Origin: SAR202 cluster bacterium
GTDB lineage: Bacteria > Chloroflexota > Dehalococcoidia > Lucifugimonadales > VGZR01
Length of the DNA stretch: 64,000 bases
Assembly (NCBI GenBank): GCA_016872515.1
Contig: VGZR01000002.1
Location: forward strand, 65,136 to 129,135
Direction of reading: 5' to 3'
Every line of letters starts with the position of its first letter. The stretch's first letter is position 1. Below are positions 42,646 through 53,134 of the stretch, piece by piece. A model generated the notes under the pieces. That model did no database searches. It saw only the letters and a list, made by a program, of their open reading frames with translations, and had not been told where the DNA came from. Both the position numbers and the translations under genes were made by a program.

Positions 42646-42903
42646 CTAGTCGTGGACGCCCTTGGATTTGAGGAAGTCTATCGCTTGCTGCACGTTCGTA
42701 ATCTTCTCGGCGTCCTCGTCCGAAATCTCGACCTTCTTGTCAGGAGTGCTGAACTCCTCCTCGAAGGCCATGATGAGCTCCACCAGGTCGAGGGAGTCGG
42801 CGTTGAGGTCGTTCACGAAAGACGCCGTGGGAACGACCGCCGACTTCTCGACGCTGAGCTTGTCCGCAACGACCGTCTGGACGCGCTCCATGACTGTGGC
42901 CAT
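42646..42903 (-). CDS. acpP: Acyl carrier protein
   Basis: 85-residue acidic helical protein with the phosphopantetheine site [10 protein letters not shown] (Ser37) preceded by NDLNA. Carries acyl chains for the Fab enzymes. A TATAAT overlapping the nusB stop suggests an extra internal promoter, fitting the high demand for ACP. Confidence 0.97.
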   Translation of the reverse strand: MATVMERVQTVVADKLSVEKSAVVPTASFVNDLNADSLDLVELIMAFEEEFSTPDKKVEISDEDAEKITNVQQAIDFLKSKGVHD

Positions 42904-42936
42904 CTATCAACCTCCACTGATACGGGTGCGGCAGAG

Positions 42937-42942
42937 ATTATA
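42937..42942 (-). promoter_or_regulatory. -10 box before acpP overlapping the nusB stop
   Basis: Perfect TATAAT on the minus strand, 34 bases before the acpP ATG; its TATAA contains the nusB TAA. No good -35 element is visible. Confidence 0.5.
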
Positions 42943-43378
42943 CCCTAATCTCCCGCGCCGCTACGACCGACCCTAAGACCCCGTTGACGAACTTGGGCGA
43001 ACTGTCCGAGCCGAACACCTTGGCCATTTCCACCGCCTCATTGATGGCGACCTTGGTCGGGGTGTCGCCCTCGGAAACGATCTCAAAGATGGCGATGCGC
43101 AGGATGTTGCGGTCCACGCTGGGGAGCTGGGCTACGGGCCAGTTGGGCGCGTACTGGGCGATGAGGCTGTCTAGCTCCTCCCGCCGTCCCAGCACGCCCT
43201 CCACCAGCTTGCGCACGTATGCTTTACCTTGCGCCGACAGCGTCGTCTCGGCGAGATGCGCGGCCATGACCGCTTCCGGGTCGTGCCGCGAGCCGTCCAG
43301 CTCGTACAACACCTGCAAGACCGCGGCCCGCGCCCGGCGACGCTGGCTGTGGGGGCGGCCAGGCTCAACGCTTGACAC
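42938..43378 (-). CDS. nusB: Transcription antitermination factor NusB
   Basis: Binds boxA RNA with NusE (S10) in rRNA antitermination. 146 residues: RRARAAVLQVLYELD start, VDRNILRIAIFEIV and TPTKVAINEAVEMAKVFGSDSSPKFVNGVLG at the end are diagnostic. GTG start at 43378. Located between fabD and acpP, an unusual but plausible operon position. Confidence 0.95.
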   Translation of the reverse strand: MSSVEPGRPHSQRRRARAAVLQVLYELDGSRHDPEAVMAAHLAETTLSAQGKAYVRKLVEGVLGRREELDSLIAQYAPNWPVAQLPSVDRNILRIAIFEIVSEGDTPTKVAINEAVEMAKVFGSDSSPKFVNGVLGSVVAAREIRV

Positions 43379-43396
43379 GCCTACCTCTTTTCCGTT

Positions 43397-43428
43397 GGTA
43401 GTCCTTCGACAGGCTCAAGACAGGTCTA
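43397..43428. repeat. Dispersed palindrome between fabD and nusB
   Basis: GTAGTCCTTCGACAGGCTCA followed by AGACAGGTCTAC; core CCTTCGACnnGCTCA shared with the copies at 27443-27476 and 33308-33344. Confidence 0.75.
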
Positions 43429-43437
43429 CTACTTGAC

Positions 43438-44376
43438 TCAAACCGGCTTGAAAGCCGCGATGGACTCCACGTCGCCGACGCTCACGGCAAGTGCGTCCTT
43501 GGCGATGCGTTTGACCATGCTGGCCAGCGCCTTGCCGGGGCCGACCTCCATGAACTGGGTCACTCCCGAGTCAGCCATGCGCTCCACCGACCGCTTCCAC
43601 TGTACACAACTCGTGATCTGGGCGACCAGCTCGCGCTTCACCGCGCCGGCGTCGGTCAGCGGCTCGCCGGTGCAGTTGGCGACGATAGGGATGGTTGCAT
43701 CGTGGAATGCCAGACGTCCCACCGCTTGCTCCAGGCCCAACCTGGCGGGCTCCATGAGGCCCGAGTGGAAGGCGCCGCCCACCTTCAACGGGATGACCTT
43801 CCTGGCGCCACGCGCCGTCGCGGCCTCCATCGCCTTGGCCACGCCCGCGGCGTCCCCGCTGATGACGGTCTGCTCGGCGGTGTTGATGTTGGAGACATAG
43901 GTGCCCGTCTCGCGGGCAACGTCCAGCAGCGCAGCCTCGTCCAACCCTAGGACAGCGGCCATAGTACCGGGCCGCTGGTCGCAGGCCACCTGCATCAGCC
44001 TCCCGCGTTCCTGTACCAGCCGCGCCGTGTCCTCGAGGCCCAGCACCCCGGCGGCGGCCAGCGCCGTGTACTCGCCGAGGCTGTGCCCCGCCACGAAAGA
44101 CGGCTTCGGCATCAAGGGCCCCAGTTTCTCCCGCATCGCCTCCAGACAAGCCATGCTCACGGCCATGATGGCAGGCTGGGCGTTCACGGTCTGCTGGAGC
44201 ACGTCCTGCGGCCCCTCGAACATGACCTTGGTGAGTGGCCTGCTCAGAGCGCGGTCTATCTGGTCGAGGACGGCGCGTGCGGCGGGCGACTGGTCGTAGA
44301 ACTGACGGCCCATGCCGACGACCTGGGCGCCCTGGCCGGGGAAGAGGAAGGCGGTCTTAGCGGATGGCGTGGTCAA
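43438..44376 (-). CDS. fabD: Malonyl-CoA:ACP transacylase
   Basis: Loads malonyl from CoA onto ACP. The serine nucleophile is in GHSLGEY (Ser99), with FPGQGAQ at the N-terminus, the second-half active His in GGAFHSGLM, and the C-terminal EVGPGKALASMVKR. 312 residues, full length. Start is TTG at 44376, giving MTTPSAKTAFLFPGQGAQ. Third gene of the yceD-rpmF operon. Confidence 0.96.
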   Translation of the reverse strand: MTTPSAKTAFLFPGQGAQVVGMGRQFYDQSPAARAVLDQIDRALSRPLTKVMFEGPQDVLQQTVNAQPAIMAVSMACLEAMREKLGPLMPKPSFVAGHSLGEYTALAAAGVLGLEDTARLVQERGRLMQVACDQRPGTMAAVLGLDEAALLDVARETGTYVSNINTAEQTVISGDAAGVAKAMEAATARGARKVIPLKVGGAFHSGLMEPARLGLEQAVGRLAFHDATIPIVANCTGEPLTDAGAVKRELVAQITSCVQWKRSVERMADSGVTQFMEVGPGKALASMVKRIAKDALAVSVGDVESIAAFKPV

Positions 44377-44462
44377 CGCAGCAGCGGGCCGTGCGACGGC
44401 GATACGTGACGGGGCGCAGAAAAAGGCATTGGCTTAGAAGTCGAGGTGGCCAAATCCAGAGG

Positions 44463-44657
44463 CTACTCTGCGGTCGGGGCCTCGACGGGGATGACCTCAC
44501 GTCCGTTGTAGTAGCCGCAGTGGCGGCACACCCGGTGCGACAGCTTGGCACGGTGGCACTGGGGGCACTCGCCCGAGCTCGCCGCGCTGATGGCGTTGTG
44601 GGCGTTGCGGCCGCCCTGGGTCTTATGAGAGTGCTTCTTCTTTGGATGTGGAGGCAT
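44463..44657 (-). CDS. rpmF: Ribosomal protein bL32
   Basis: 64-residue basic protein with the zinc-binding form of L32: Cys31, Cys34 (CPQC) and Cys44, Cys47 (CRHC), preceded by a basic N-terminus PPHPKKKHSHKTQGGRNAH. It lies 6 bases after yceD, the usual pairing in bacteria. Confidence 0.97.
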   Translation of the reverse strand: MPPHPKKKHSHKTQGGRNAHNAISAASSGECPQCHRAKLSHRVCRHCGYYNGREVIPVEAPTAE

Positions 44658-44663
44658 GTTGTC

Positions 44664-45203
44664 TCAGTTCTCCGGCAGGTCTTTCAGATTTTTCGGGGCC
44701 ACGAGCTCCAGGAGCGGGCCCCATCGGACGTCTCTCGTATCCCTCGGGCACGCGCACGGCCCGTTGTTCAGGTTCGCGCCGCATGTCTGGCAGATGCCAG
44801 CGCAGTCCTCCTTGCACATCGGCTTCATCGGCACGGCCAGGGCCAGGTACTGCCGCGCCGCCGGGTCCAAGTCGAGGACTTGGTCGTAGTTGATGTACTG
44901 CGACTCGTCCACCGGGTCGAGGCCGCGTTCCTCTGTGCGGCCCAGGGCTATCGGGAAGTACTCCTCCTCGAACTCCACGTGGACGGGCAACCTCAGCCCG
45001 GTCAGGCAGCGGGAGCAGTCGCAGGACACCTCGGAATCCAGCGCCACGCCGACCCAGACGCCTTCGCCGGTCTTGAGCATCCTCACGGAGCCGCGGACCC
45101 GCAGGGCTTCGCCACTGTCGAGAGGGGCCAGGTTTTCGTGAATCTCGTGCGTCCTGGTCGCGCCGCTGGGCTCTCTGAGCAGTTGAGACACGTTGAACTG
45201 CAT
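44664..45203 (-). CDS. yceD: YceD/DUF177 family protein
   Basis: DUF177 protein normally encoded just before rpmF, thought to act in rRNA/50S biogenesis. Motifs CDCSRCL in the middle and EDCAGICQTCGANLNNGPC near the C-terminus (the conserved C-x2-C-G-x2-L-N) are clear. ATG 45203 with GGGGAGG gives 179 residues; the frame is open 13 codons further upstream. Confidence 0.93.
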   Translation of the reverse strand: MQFNVSQLLREPSGATRTHEIHENLAPLDSGEALRVRGSVRMLKTGEGVWVGVALDSEVSCDCSRCLTGLRLPVHVEFEEEYFPIALGRTEERGLDPVDESQYINYDQVLDLDPAARQYLALAVPMKPMCKEDCAGICQTCGANLNNGPCACPRDTRDVRWGPLLELVAPKNLKDLPEN

Positions 45204-45250
45204 CACGATACCTCCCCGCGGCGTGCTCCTCTCCACACCCACAAAGGTTC

Positions 45251-45280
45251 ATTCTATTGGCGACATAGGAATGCAGTCAA
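45251..45280 (-). promoter_or_regulatory. Sigma70-type promoter of yceD-rpmF-fabD-nusB-acpP
   Basis: TTGACT (45275-45280) and TAGAAT (45251-45256) on the minus strand with an 18-base spacer, about 48 bases before the yceD ATG. Confidence 0.75.
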
Positions 45281-45434
45281 GGCGAACGGGGGAGCGGTTT
45301 GAGTGAGCGACCTAATTGGCTGGTCTGCCGAAGGGCTCTATTCGTCCACTCCGATGCTGTCGTGATTTGTTCTCAACTGACAAAAAACAACCTGGCGTCC
45401 GAAGCCAGAACTCGACAGAGTATCTCACTTCTCC

Positions 45435-45464
45435 TGACTGCCCGACCAGGTCCGATGCTAGAAT
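45435..45464 (+). promoter_or_regulatory. Probable promoter of the lipoprotein gene
   Basis: TGACTG (45435-45440) and TAGAAT (45459-45464), 18-base spacer, 58 bases before the ATG. The 240-base stretch 45281-45521 otherwise shows no gene. Confidence 0.5.
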
Positions 45465-45521
45465 GGGTTGGTAGCTGGAGTGAAACCAATCCGGGCTGGG
45501 GAGCGTTTTATCACACGAGCC

Positions 45522-46820
45522 ATGATGAAAGTTAAGCATATCTTCATTGCAGCGGCGCTGGCGGTGGCGGTCGCGTTGGCGGCCTGTAGCGAGGAGGCGC
45601 CTGCTGCCGAGCCTACGCCGACCGAGGCGCGTGCCCCGACTCCTACGCCGGAGCTAACGGTCACCCCTGCATCCGACCAGGCGATGGAGGCGGGGGCCGA
45701 GCCTACGGGCGAGGCCATGCCGCAGGACCATGGGGCGCCGCTGGAGCCGGCGCTGCTGGAGCGGGTGACGGCGGCCCTGGGTCAGCAGTCGCAAACGTCG
45801 GCCCACTTCGAGTTGGACGCGGTCATCAAGACGAGCTTCTCGGGCATCCCACTGAGTATCCCCATCAAGCTGTCGGGCGACTTCCAGCCGCCGGACCGGT
45901 CGCATGCGACGATGTCGGTCAACCTGAGCTTCGTGGCATACCAGAGCGAGACCATCGTCATCGGGGACGAGGTGTACAGCCTCAACCCGACGTCGAGCCT
46001 GTGGGAGCGGCTGGCGTCCCCCGCGACGCTATTCTCCGGGCCGACGCAGGTGATGGTGACGGTGCTCCAGGCGCTGCCGGGCCTCACGCTCATCGGCGAG
46101 GAGACGCTGGGGACGGTTGCGGTGCTCCACCTGCGGCTGTCGGACGTGCCTGGGCTGTTCGGGCCTGTTGACCGGAACGCGGCGGCGGACCTATTCATCG
46201 GCGTGGATGACCTCGTGCTCCACCAGATGCAGGTCATCGGCGAAATCCAGCTTGCGGAGCTGGGCCAGCAGTTCGCCCAGGTGGGCGCGACCGGCCCGGC
46301 GACGGTGGACGCCATCATCCGGTTCTCGGACTACGGCAAGGCGGTGGACATCCAGGCGCCAAAAGTGCCGAAGGGCGTCACGTCCATGGGCGGCAGGCCC
46401 GGGCTCAATCAAGCGGAGCAGAAGTACTACCACATAGACTTCGGCGAGTCCCATCCGAAGTACAACTCGGTGCCGGCGACGTCGGGCTGGCACTACGGGC
46501 AGCCCCACGCGCCGGTGGCCTGGGGCGTGTACAAAGACTTCCTGCCGGACGAGGTGCTTATCCATAACCTAGAGCACGGCGGCATCGGCATCCACTACAA
46601 CTGCCCGGAAGGTTGCCTTGACCTTGCCAGTCAGCTTGCGGAGTTCGCGTCCAAGTACCCAAAGATCGTCGTGTCGCCCTACCCTGGGATGGAGACGCGT
46701 ATCGCGCTGACGGCGTGGACGTACCTGGACAAATTCGACGAGTTCGACGCCGAGCGGATAACCGACTTCGTCGAGGCGCACATCAACTCACCGGACTCGC
46801 CTGAGCCGTTCGTGCCGTAG
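45522..46820 (+). CDS. Lipoprotein fusing an LppX/LprG-like domain to DUF3105
   Basis: A lipoprotein signal peptide (MMKVKHIFIAAALAVAVALAAC) ends in a lipobox with Cys22. A Thr/Pro-rich linker follows, then an LppX_LprAFG-like region of about 200 residues (SAHFELDAVIKTSFSGIPLS, DEVYSLNPTSSLWERL), the fold that binds triacylated lipids in actinobacteria. The last 130 residues are DUF3105 (KYNSVPATSGWHYGQPHAPV, VHNLEHGG-type LIHNLEHGGIGIHYNCPEGC). A surface lipoprotein for lipid or glycolipid handling is plausible; the combination is not one I know as standard. Confidence 0.82.
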   Translation: MMKVKHIFIAAALAVAVALAACSEEAPAAEPTPTEARAPTPTPELTVTPASDQAMEAGAEPTGEAMPQDHGAPLEPALLERVTAALGQQSQTSAHFELDAVIKTSFSGIPLSIPIKLSGDFQPPDRSHATMSVNLSFVAYQSETIVIGDEVYSLNPTSSLWERLASPATLFSGPTQVMVTVLQALPGLTLIGEETLGTVAVLHLRLSDVPGLFGPVDRNAAADLFIGVDDLVLHQMQVIGEIQLAELGQQFAQVGATGPATVDAIIRFSDYGKAVDIQAPKVPKGVTSMGGRPGLNQAEQKYYHIDFGESHPKYNSVPATSGWHYGQPHAPVAWGVYKDFLPDEVLIHNLEHGGIGIHYNCPEGCLDLASQLAEFASKYPKIVVSPYPGMETRIALTAWTYLDKFDEFDAERITDFVEAHINSPDSPEPFVP

Positions 46821-46838
46821 GGACTCCCGCGCCTTCCG

Positions 46839-47700
46839 CTAGGGACTTTTTTCGCGGCGCTTGCGTTCCTTGGCGGCGGCCTCGTTCTCCGCGATGCGCG
46901 CTTTGAGGATCTTCCTCACGAGCGCGGCGGGCAACGGCTTGCCGATAGGGAACAGGAATATCCCGAACAGGGCGATGACCCCTATGGTGTTCGTGCCAAG
47001 CGACGCGCTGAAGGCCGGCATACGGAAGATCTGGAGGTCTATCAACGGGTCCTTGGGCTGCTGCTGCCTGCGCACGAAAGCGATGCCGACGGCGACCCCG
47101 CCGATGATCCAGAGCATGTGCGCTAGGCTGAGGCCGTTCACAGCGATCTGCTTGACGCCGTAGATGATTGCCAGCACGGCGACCAGAGACATCCCAGCGC
47201 TGAGCAAATCCATCCGCCCCGCCGTGGGGTCGCGGAACTCGGGCAGCAGCTTTGGCGCCACGGCGACAAGCAGGACCATCACGGGCACGCCTATCAGGAA
47301 AACCGAACCCCACCAGAAGTACTCCAGGAACGTCCCCCCAATCAGCGGGCCGATGATAGAGCCAACCGAGAAGTCTGAGACCCAGAACCCGATGGCCGCG
47401 GTTCGCTGCCTTTCGTCGTGGAACATGTTGCGGAGCAGGGACATCGTGGAGGGCATCAGCTCGCACCTGCAAGGCCCAGCACCGCGCGGGATGCGACCAG
47501 CATCTCGGCGCTGGTCGAGAAGGCGGCGAGGAGCGACGCCCCACCGAAGGCGGCCGCACCAATCATCAGCAGGCGGCGCCGGCCTATCAGGTCGCCGAGG
47601 GTGCCCAGCGTGATGAGTGACCCCGCAATCATGAAGCCGTAGATGTCCAGGATCCACAGTAGTTGCGTACTGCTGGGCCTTATGCCAGAGTCCCGGAACT
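46839..47700 (-). pseudogene. Degraded DHA2-type (EmrB/QacA-like) MFS transporter
   Basis: The 5' portion (about 47700-47460) reads QLLWILDIYGFMIAGSLITL GTLGDLIGRRRLLMIGAAAF, the second helix and motif A of 14-helix drug exporters, but TM1 and the start codon are missing. Near 47460 a one-base loss shifts the frame into LMPSTMSLLRNMFHDERQRT AAIG, which continues to 46839. The protein then lacks the last six helices and jumps from FGIFLFPIG to a short basic C-terminal tail. Thus it has a 5' truncation, a frameshift and an internal deletion. Confidence 0.75.
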
Positions 47701-48049
47701 ATCGCGCTTGGCCACTGCCCTTCTCCTGCTCTTGGATCTCTTTGAGATACTCGTTCAGGCGGTCGAAACTCTCCTCCCAGAAACTGCGGTACCCCTCTAC
47801 CCAGTCTGCCGCCTCTTTCAATGGGGCCGCCCGTAGTTGGCACGGCCGCCACTGCGCCTCGCGGCCGCGAACGATGAGCCCAGCCCGCTCCAGCACCTTA
47901 AGATGTTTGGAGATGGCGGGGAGACTCACCTTGAACGGTCGGGCCAGCTCGGTGACCGACGCCTCGCCTCGGGCGAGGCGCGCCAGGATGGCCCGCCGAG
48001 TGGGGTCGGCGAGGGCCGCGAAGGTTGCGTCAAGGGGAGCGGTTGTCAT
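47699..48049 (-). CDS. ArsR-family transcriptional regulator
   Basis: 116-residue winged helix: TFAALADPTRRAILARLARG, EASVTELARPFKVSLPAISKHLKVLERAGLI, RGREAQWRPCQL. No metal-binding cysteine pair typical of ArsR/SmtB sensors is present; this is the ArsR subgroup with the PLKEAADWVEGYRSFWEESFDRL tail, often upstream of SRPBCC or transporter genes. Here the co-oriented transporter downstream is dead. A perfect GGTTA-TC-TAACC operator candidate lies 30 bases upstream. Confidence 0.92.
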   Translation of the reverse strand: MTTAPLDATFAALADPTRRAILARLARGEASVTELARPFKVSLPAISKHLKVLERAGLIVRGREAQWRPCQLRAAPLKEAADWVEGYRSFWEESFDRLNEYLKEIQEQEKGSGQAR

Positions 48050-48078
48050 GTCGTTGATGGTCCATTAATAAACCCGTC

Positions 48079-48090
48079 GGTTATCTAACC
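48079..48090. promoter_or_regulatory. Candidate operator of the ArsR-family gene
   Basis: Perfect inverted repeat GGTTA-TC-TAACC about 30 bases upstream of the ATG at 48049, the usual place for autoregulation. Confidence 0.45.
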
Positions 48091-48147
48091 AACAGGGAAA
48101 GTACACTGCCAGAGAGTGCCTGTCAAGAGCCACGAGACAGATGGCGG

Positions 48148-48558
48148 CTAGCGCTGCTTGCGGGCGGCGACGGCGCGGCGGATGAAGTCGGCTATCTCGG
48201 GCGTTGGTGTGCCGGGGCCGAACACGGCGCGGACGCCCATCGCCTCCAGGGCGATGCGGTCCTGGTCGGGGATGATGCCTCCGGCGACGACGACGACGTC
48301 GTCCATGCCGTGCTTCTTGAGACCCTCGAAGATGCGCGGGAAGAGCTCAAGGTGCGCGCCGGAGAGGATGCTGAGGCCGATGACGTCCACGTCCTCTTGG
48401 AGGGCCGCCTCGACGATGTTCTCAGGCGTCTGGCGGATGCCGGTATAGATGACCTCCATGCCGGCGTCGCGGAGGGCGCGGGCGACGACCTTGGCGCCGC
48501 GGTCGTGGCCGTCGAGGCCGGGCTTGGCGACGAGAACGCGGATGGTGTGGGTGGTCAT
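48148..48558 (-). CDS. Methylmalonyl-CoA mutase, small (cobalamin-binding) subunit
   Basis: 136 residues forming one B12-binding Rossmann domain. The DGHDRG motif (Asp16-Gly21) supplies the lower axial histidine (His18), followed by [14 protein letters not shown] (S-x-L) and [12 protein letters not shown] (GG), the standard cobalamin loop set. It completes the split mutase whose large subunit is at 21400. It is the last gene of the E1-alpha/E1-beta/E1-beta/E2 operon, 14 bases after E2. Confidence 0.95.
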   Translation of the reverse strand: MTTHTIRVLVAKPGLDGHDRGAKVVARALRDAGMEVIYTGIRQTPENIVEAALQEDVDVIGLSILSGAHLELFPRIFEGLKKHGMDDVVVVAGGIIPDQDRIALEAMGVRAVFGPGTPTPEIADFIRRAVAARKQR

Positions 48559-48572
48559 CGGGCGTGGCGCGC

Positions 48573-49781
48573 CTACTTGAACAGCGGGTCGGGCTGCTCG
48601 ATGTACTGCTGGAGAGCGCGCATGAAGTTGGCGGCCACAGCGCCGTCCACGGTCTGGTGGTCCACGGTGAGGCTCAGGGTAACGGTCTCGCGGATGGCGA
48701 CCTGGCCGTCCACGGCGAGGGGCTTGTTCTTAGCCCCGCCGACGCCGAGTATGGCCGATTGGCCCTTGTTAAGGATGGGTGTGAAGGTGTCCACTGTGGG
48801 GATGACGCTGACGGTGAAGGTGCCGCCGAGCACCTCGTCGGGGGAGAGCTGGCCGGCGCGGGCGCGGCCGCCCAGGTCGTGGGCCTCCTTGGCGATGTCG
48901 AAGACACTCTTCTCCTGTACCTTCCTGATGACAGGGACGATAAGGCCCTCGGGGAGGGCTACGGCCACAGCGATGTTGACGTCGTCGAAGTAGAGGATGC
49001 GGTCTCCGGCAAGGACGGTGTTCAGCTCGGGCACGCGTTTGAGGGCGAGAGCGCAGGCCTTGATGATGAGGTGCGGGTTGGTCAGGGCCGTGCCGGCGGC
49101 GCGGGAGGCCTCCTTGCGCCTCTTTGCCAGCTCGGTGGTGTCCAACTCGAGGGTGAAGGTGAGCTGGGCGGTGGACTGGATGCTGGAGCGCATGTGGTCG
49201 GCGATGCCCTTGCGCATCCCCATCATGGGGACGGTCTTGGAGGTCGTGGGCAGGCCGGGCGGGATGGCGGGGGCGGCTGCGGCCGGCCGCGACGGGGCCG
49301 CCTTGGGCTGGTCGTGGGAGGCCTGGACGTCGGCCTCGACGATGCGGCCGCGCGGGCCGGTGCCTTTGACCTGGGAGATGTCCACACCGAGCTTGGCGGC
49401 CAGCTTTCTGGCGCCTGGCGTCGAGGAGAACTCGCCACCCGAAGCCGAGGCAGCTACCGGCTCGCGGCGCATCACAGGGGTTGGCTGGCCTCCAGGGGAG
49501 GCCTCGGTCGCGGACTGCGGTGGAGGTGCGGCAGGGGCTGCCTCGCCCTTGGCCAACAGGTAGCCCATGGTGCCATACACCGCGACGGTGTCGCCCTCCT
49601 GGGCGAAAGCGTAAAGGATGCCCGCCTCAGTCGCCTCCAGTTCGTAGTTCAGCTTCTCGGTCTCGATCTCGGCGATGACCTCGCCCTGCTTCACCTCGTC
49701 GCCGTGGGCACGGCGCCACTTGGAGACCTTGCCCTCGGTCATCACCATCCCCAGCTTGGGCATCACGATCGGTGTGGCCAT
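48573..49781 (-). CDS. 2-oxoacid (acetoin/pyruvate-type) dehydrogenase E2, lipoyl acyltransferase
   Basis: 402 residues in order: one lipoyl domain with Lys43 in [10 protein letters not shown], an Ala/Pro-rich linker, a peripheral-subunit-binding domain ([28 protein letters not shown]), another Ala/Pro linker, and the catalytic domain with His and Asp in [10 protein letters not shown] near residue 375. It transfers acyl groups from lipoyl to CoA. Its single lipoyl domain and partners point to an acetoin/branched-chain/pyruvate complex; the exact substrate is open. Confidence 0.93.
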   Translation of the reverse strand: MATPIVMPKLGMVMTEGKVSKWRRAHGDEVKQGEVIAEIETEKLNYELEATEAGILYAFAQEGDTVAVYGTMGYLLAKGEAAPAAPPPQSATEASPGGQPTPVMRREPVAASASGGEFSSTPGARKLAAKLGVDISQVKGTGPRGRIVEADVQASHDQPKAAPSRPAAAAPAIPPGLPTTSKTVPMMGMRKGIADHMRSSIQSTAQLTFTLELDTTELAKRRKEASRAAGTALTNPHLIIKACALALKRVPELNTVLAGDRILYFDDVNIAVAVALPEGLIVPVIRKVQEKSVFDIAKEAHDLGGRARAGQLSPDEVLGGTFTVSVIPTVDTFTPILNKGQSAILGVGGAKNKPLAVDGQVAIRETVTLSLTVDHQTVDGAVAANFMRALQQYIEQPDPLFK

Positions 49782-49833
49782 CGCCTTATCCTCCTTGGAC
49801 TCCGCTCAGGGAGGGCAACGTCCTTCCCCGTCT

Positions 49834-50868
<1,035 letters not shown>

Positions 50869-50913
50869 CCCTTCACCGCGTCGAAGAGAGGCACTGGTTG
50901 CGGAGCCTCGCTT

Positions 50914-51957
<1,044 letters not shown>

Positions 51958-51999
51958 CCTTGCTCTTTCCTCCTCGTTCGCACTGATACGGGGCCGAGG

Positions 52000-52989
52000 C
52001 TATGGATACTTGATGTACACGTCCGTGGTGAGCTCGTCGAGTTTCGGGAAGGGGCTGTCCACGCCGAACTTGGTAGCGGCGACGATGGCGTCGGTGCACT
52101 TCTTGTCTATGCCGCTCAACTCCGCCTCGGTGGCGAACTTGTTCTCGACCAAGTGCTTGCGCATCCGCGCGATGCAGTCCTTGGCCATGTAGAACTCCTG
52201 CTCCTCCTTAGTGCGATAGCCCAAGGGGTTGTCGGCACCGTAGTGGCCGAAATAGCGGTAGGTCTGGGCCTCGATGAGGGTGGGGCCTTCGCCGGCGCGA
52301 GCGCGGCGGACGGCCTCGCCGCCGACCTCGTACATGTCCAGGACGCTCTGACCGTCCACCGTGACGCCGGGGATGCCGTAGCCCGCCGCACGGTTGGCCA
52401 CGGAGCCGCCTGCGACAGAGTACTCGAAGGGGGTGGACTCGGCGTAGCGGTTGTTCTCGCAGACGAAGAGGACGGGCAGCTTCCAGATGGCTGCCAGGTT
52501 CAGGGACTCGTGGAGGCTACCCTGCTGGGCCGCGCCGTCGCCGAAGAAGACGACGCTGACCTGGTCGGTCTTGCGCACCCTGGCACTGAGGCCGACGCCG
52601 GTGGCGACTGGGATGTTGGAGCCGACGACGCCGTTGGCGCCCAGCATGCCCTTGTTCATGTCGGCGATGTGCATAGTGCCGCCCTTGCCGCGGTTCGTGC
52701 CGGTCACCTTGCCGAGCAGTTCGGCCATCATCTCGTTGACGTCCACGCCCTTGGCGATGCAGTGGTGGTGGCTGCGGTGGTTGCCGAGGACGAAGTCGTC
52801 GTCGCGCAGGTGGGCGCAGATGCCGACGGGCACGGCCTCCTGGCCGATGGCGGAGTGGGTGCCGCGCAGGCGGCCAGAGTCCTGCTCGCGCCGGGCCTGT
52901 TCCTCGAACCGGCGGATGAGGACCATGGTCTCGTACATCCAGATGAGCTTCTGCTTGGCAATCGTTCCTCTGACGGTGGTTGTAGCCAT
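52000..52989 (-). CDS. 2-oxoacid (acetoin/pyruvate-type) dehydrogenase E1 alpha subunit
   Basis: 329-residue E1 alpha with the TPP-Mg motif GDGAAQQGSLHESLNLAAIW ... ENN, RRFEEQARREQDSGRLRG at the start, NHRSHHHCIAKGVD and GKGGTMHIADMNKGMLGANG. Length and motifs fit acetoin-dehydrogenase-like (AcoA) and short pyruvate dehydrogenase alpha subunits. A TATAAT 36 bases upstream marks the operon start; an E3 (lipoamide dehydrogenase) gene is not present in the window. Confidence 0.93.
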   Translation of the reverse strand: MATTTVRGTIAKQKLIWMYETMVLIRRFEEQARREQDSGRLRGTHSAIGQEAVPVGICAHLRDDDFVLGNHRSHHHCIAKGVDVNEMMAELLGKVTGTNRGKGGTMHIADMNKGMLGANGVVGSNIPVATGVGLSARVRKTDQVSVVFFGDGAAQQGSLHESLNLAAIWKLPVLFVCENNRYAESTPFEYSVAGGSVANRAAGYGIPGVTVDGQSVLDMYEVGGEAVRRARAGEGPTLIEAQTYRYFGHYGADNPLGYRTKEEQEFYMAKDCIARMRKHLVENKFATEAELSGIDKKCTDAIVAATKFGVDSPFPKLDELTTDVYIKYP

Positions 52990-53024
52990 GCTCTTTCTCC
53001 TCTGTGGACTGCTCGTGCGGCGGG

Positions 53025-53030
53025 ATTATA
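53025..53030 (-). promoter_or_regulatory. -10 box of the E1/E2 operon
   Basis: Perfect TATAAT on the minus strand, 36 bases before the E1 alpha ATG; AGAGGAGAAAG gives the ribosome site. -35 is unclear. Confidence 0.55.
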
Positions 53031-53092
53031 GCACGGTGGGGCAGGCTGTGTATTAGGCGCTTTCCAAAGCCGGGGACGGCCCTGGGCGGTGC

Positions 53093-53098
53093 TATAAT
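53093..53098 (+). promoter_or_regulatory. -10 box of the amidohydrolase gene
   Basis: Perfect TATAAT 37 bases before the ATG at 53135, with GGGGAGAAGGGG ribosome site; no clear -35. It is divergent from the E1 alpha promoter 63 bases away. Confidence 0.55.
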
Positions 53099-53134
53099 GC
53101 CCCGCGCATTTCAGACGGGGAGAAGGGGCTGTAT

